Assembly: GCA_009783635.1 (NCBI GenBank)
Contig: WRDC01000022.1
Coordinates: 1-15,465 of the forward strand
Direction of reading: 5' to 3'
Source of the DNA: Methanimicrococcus sp.
GTDB taxonomy: Archaea; Halobacteriota; Methanosarcinia; Methanosarcinales; Methanosarcinaceae
DNA: 15,465 bases
The notes beneath the pieces are model-generated. The model was not told the origin of the DNA. It was given only the letters and a program-made list of their open reading frames with translations, and made no database searches. Both the position numbers and the translations under genes were made by a program. Of the stretch, positions 15,389 to 15,465 are shown in pieces (within the stretch, counting starts at the first letter, position 1; every line of letters begins with the position of its first letter).

Positions 15389-15465
15389 TGCTTGTTCAAA
15401 AGCCAGGCTTTCTATTTTTGACAAAACATCGTTTTGAATATTAATCTCTTGTCCAATACCATTTA
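15383..15465 (-). CDS. C-terminal end of an unknown gene (partial, runs off right edge)
   Basis: A minus-strand frame is open from the window edge to a TAA at 15385-15383. It encodes about 27 residues ending GQEINIQNDVLSKIESLAFE and then QAI. The amphipathic helical look is like a real protein terminus, while the other two frames contain early stops. Too little is present to assign a family. Confidence 0.4.
   Translation of the reverse strand, partial: NGIGQEINIQNDVLSKIESLAFEQAI

Overview
The window looks archaeal, most likely from a methanogen of the Methanosarcina group. It carries an archaeal-type nascent-polypeptide-associated complex protein, an F420-dependent NADP reductase, a three-gene 2-oxoacid:ferredoxin oxidoreductase laid out like the methanogen VorCBA enzyme, TATA-like boxes about 25-30 bases ahead of likely transcript starts, and poly-T termination signals. 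The moderate, AT-leaning composition, GLUG-repeat surface protein and branched-chain-acid cassette would suit a gut-associated relative such as Methanimicrococcus. That placement is inference; no rRNA is present to settle it.

Layout. Positions 1-523 (minus) hold the N-terminal part of a DUF2075-like nuclease-helicase gene cut by the window edge. Positions 541-6141 (minus) hold a metabolic block: an XRE-cupin regulator, an AMP-forming acyl-CoA synthetase, then vorC-vorB-vorA ending in a clear terminator. A 19-bp tandem repeat lies directly after the synthetase stop codon. Positions 6256-10341 (minus) hold an alpha-solenoid-like protein of unknown function, the NAC chaperone, an IscA/HesB-type iron-sulfur protein and a 419-residue unknown protein; three of these four have recognisable terminators or promoters of their own. 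Positions 10641-14034 (plus) hold an MscS-type channel, the F420H2:NADP oxidoreductase and a glutamine-synthetase homologue that has lost most catalytic residues. Positions 14111-15322 (minus) hold a secreted GLUG-repeat protein. The right edge carries the last codons of another minus-strand gene.

How the genes may work together. The synthetase can activate branched-chain or medium-chain carboxylic acids to acyl-CoA. A VOR enzyme can reductively carboxylate branched acyl-CoA with reduced ferredoxin to branched 2-oxoacids, the precursors of valine, leucine and isoleucine, or run in the opposite direction. The XRE-cupin protein is a plausible sensor of this pathway: an 8-base motif, AAACGGTT, occurs as an inverted pair around its own TATA-like box and again beside the TATA box of the synthetase.

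The most noteworthy items are the glutamine-synthetase pseudoenzyme, the candidate XRE-cupin operator, the 19-bp repeat after the synthetase gene, a duplicated terminator unit between npdG and the pseudoenzyme, and a roughly 9.5-bp-periodic TGTAA array after the pseudoenzyme. I saw no tRNA, rRNA, CRISPR array or insertion sequence, and no clear new multi-gene defence system.
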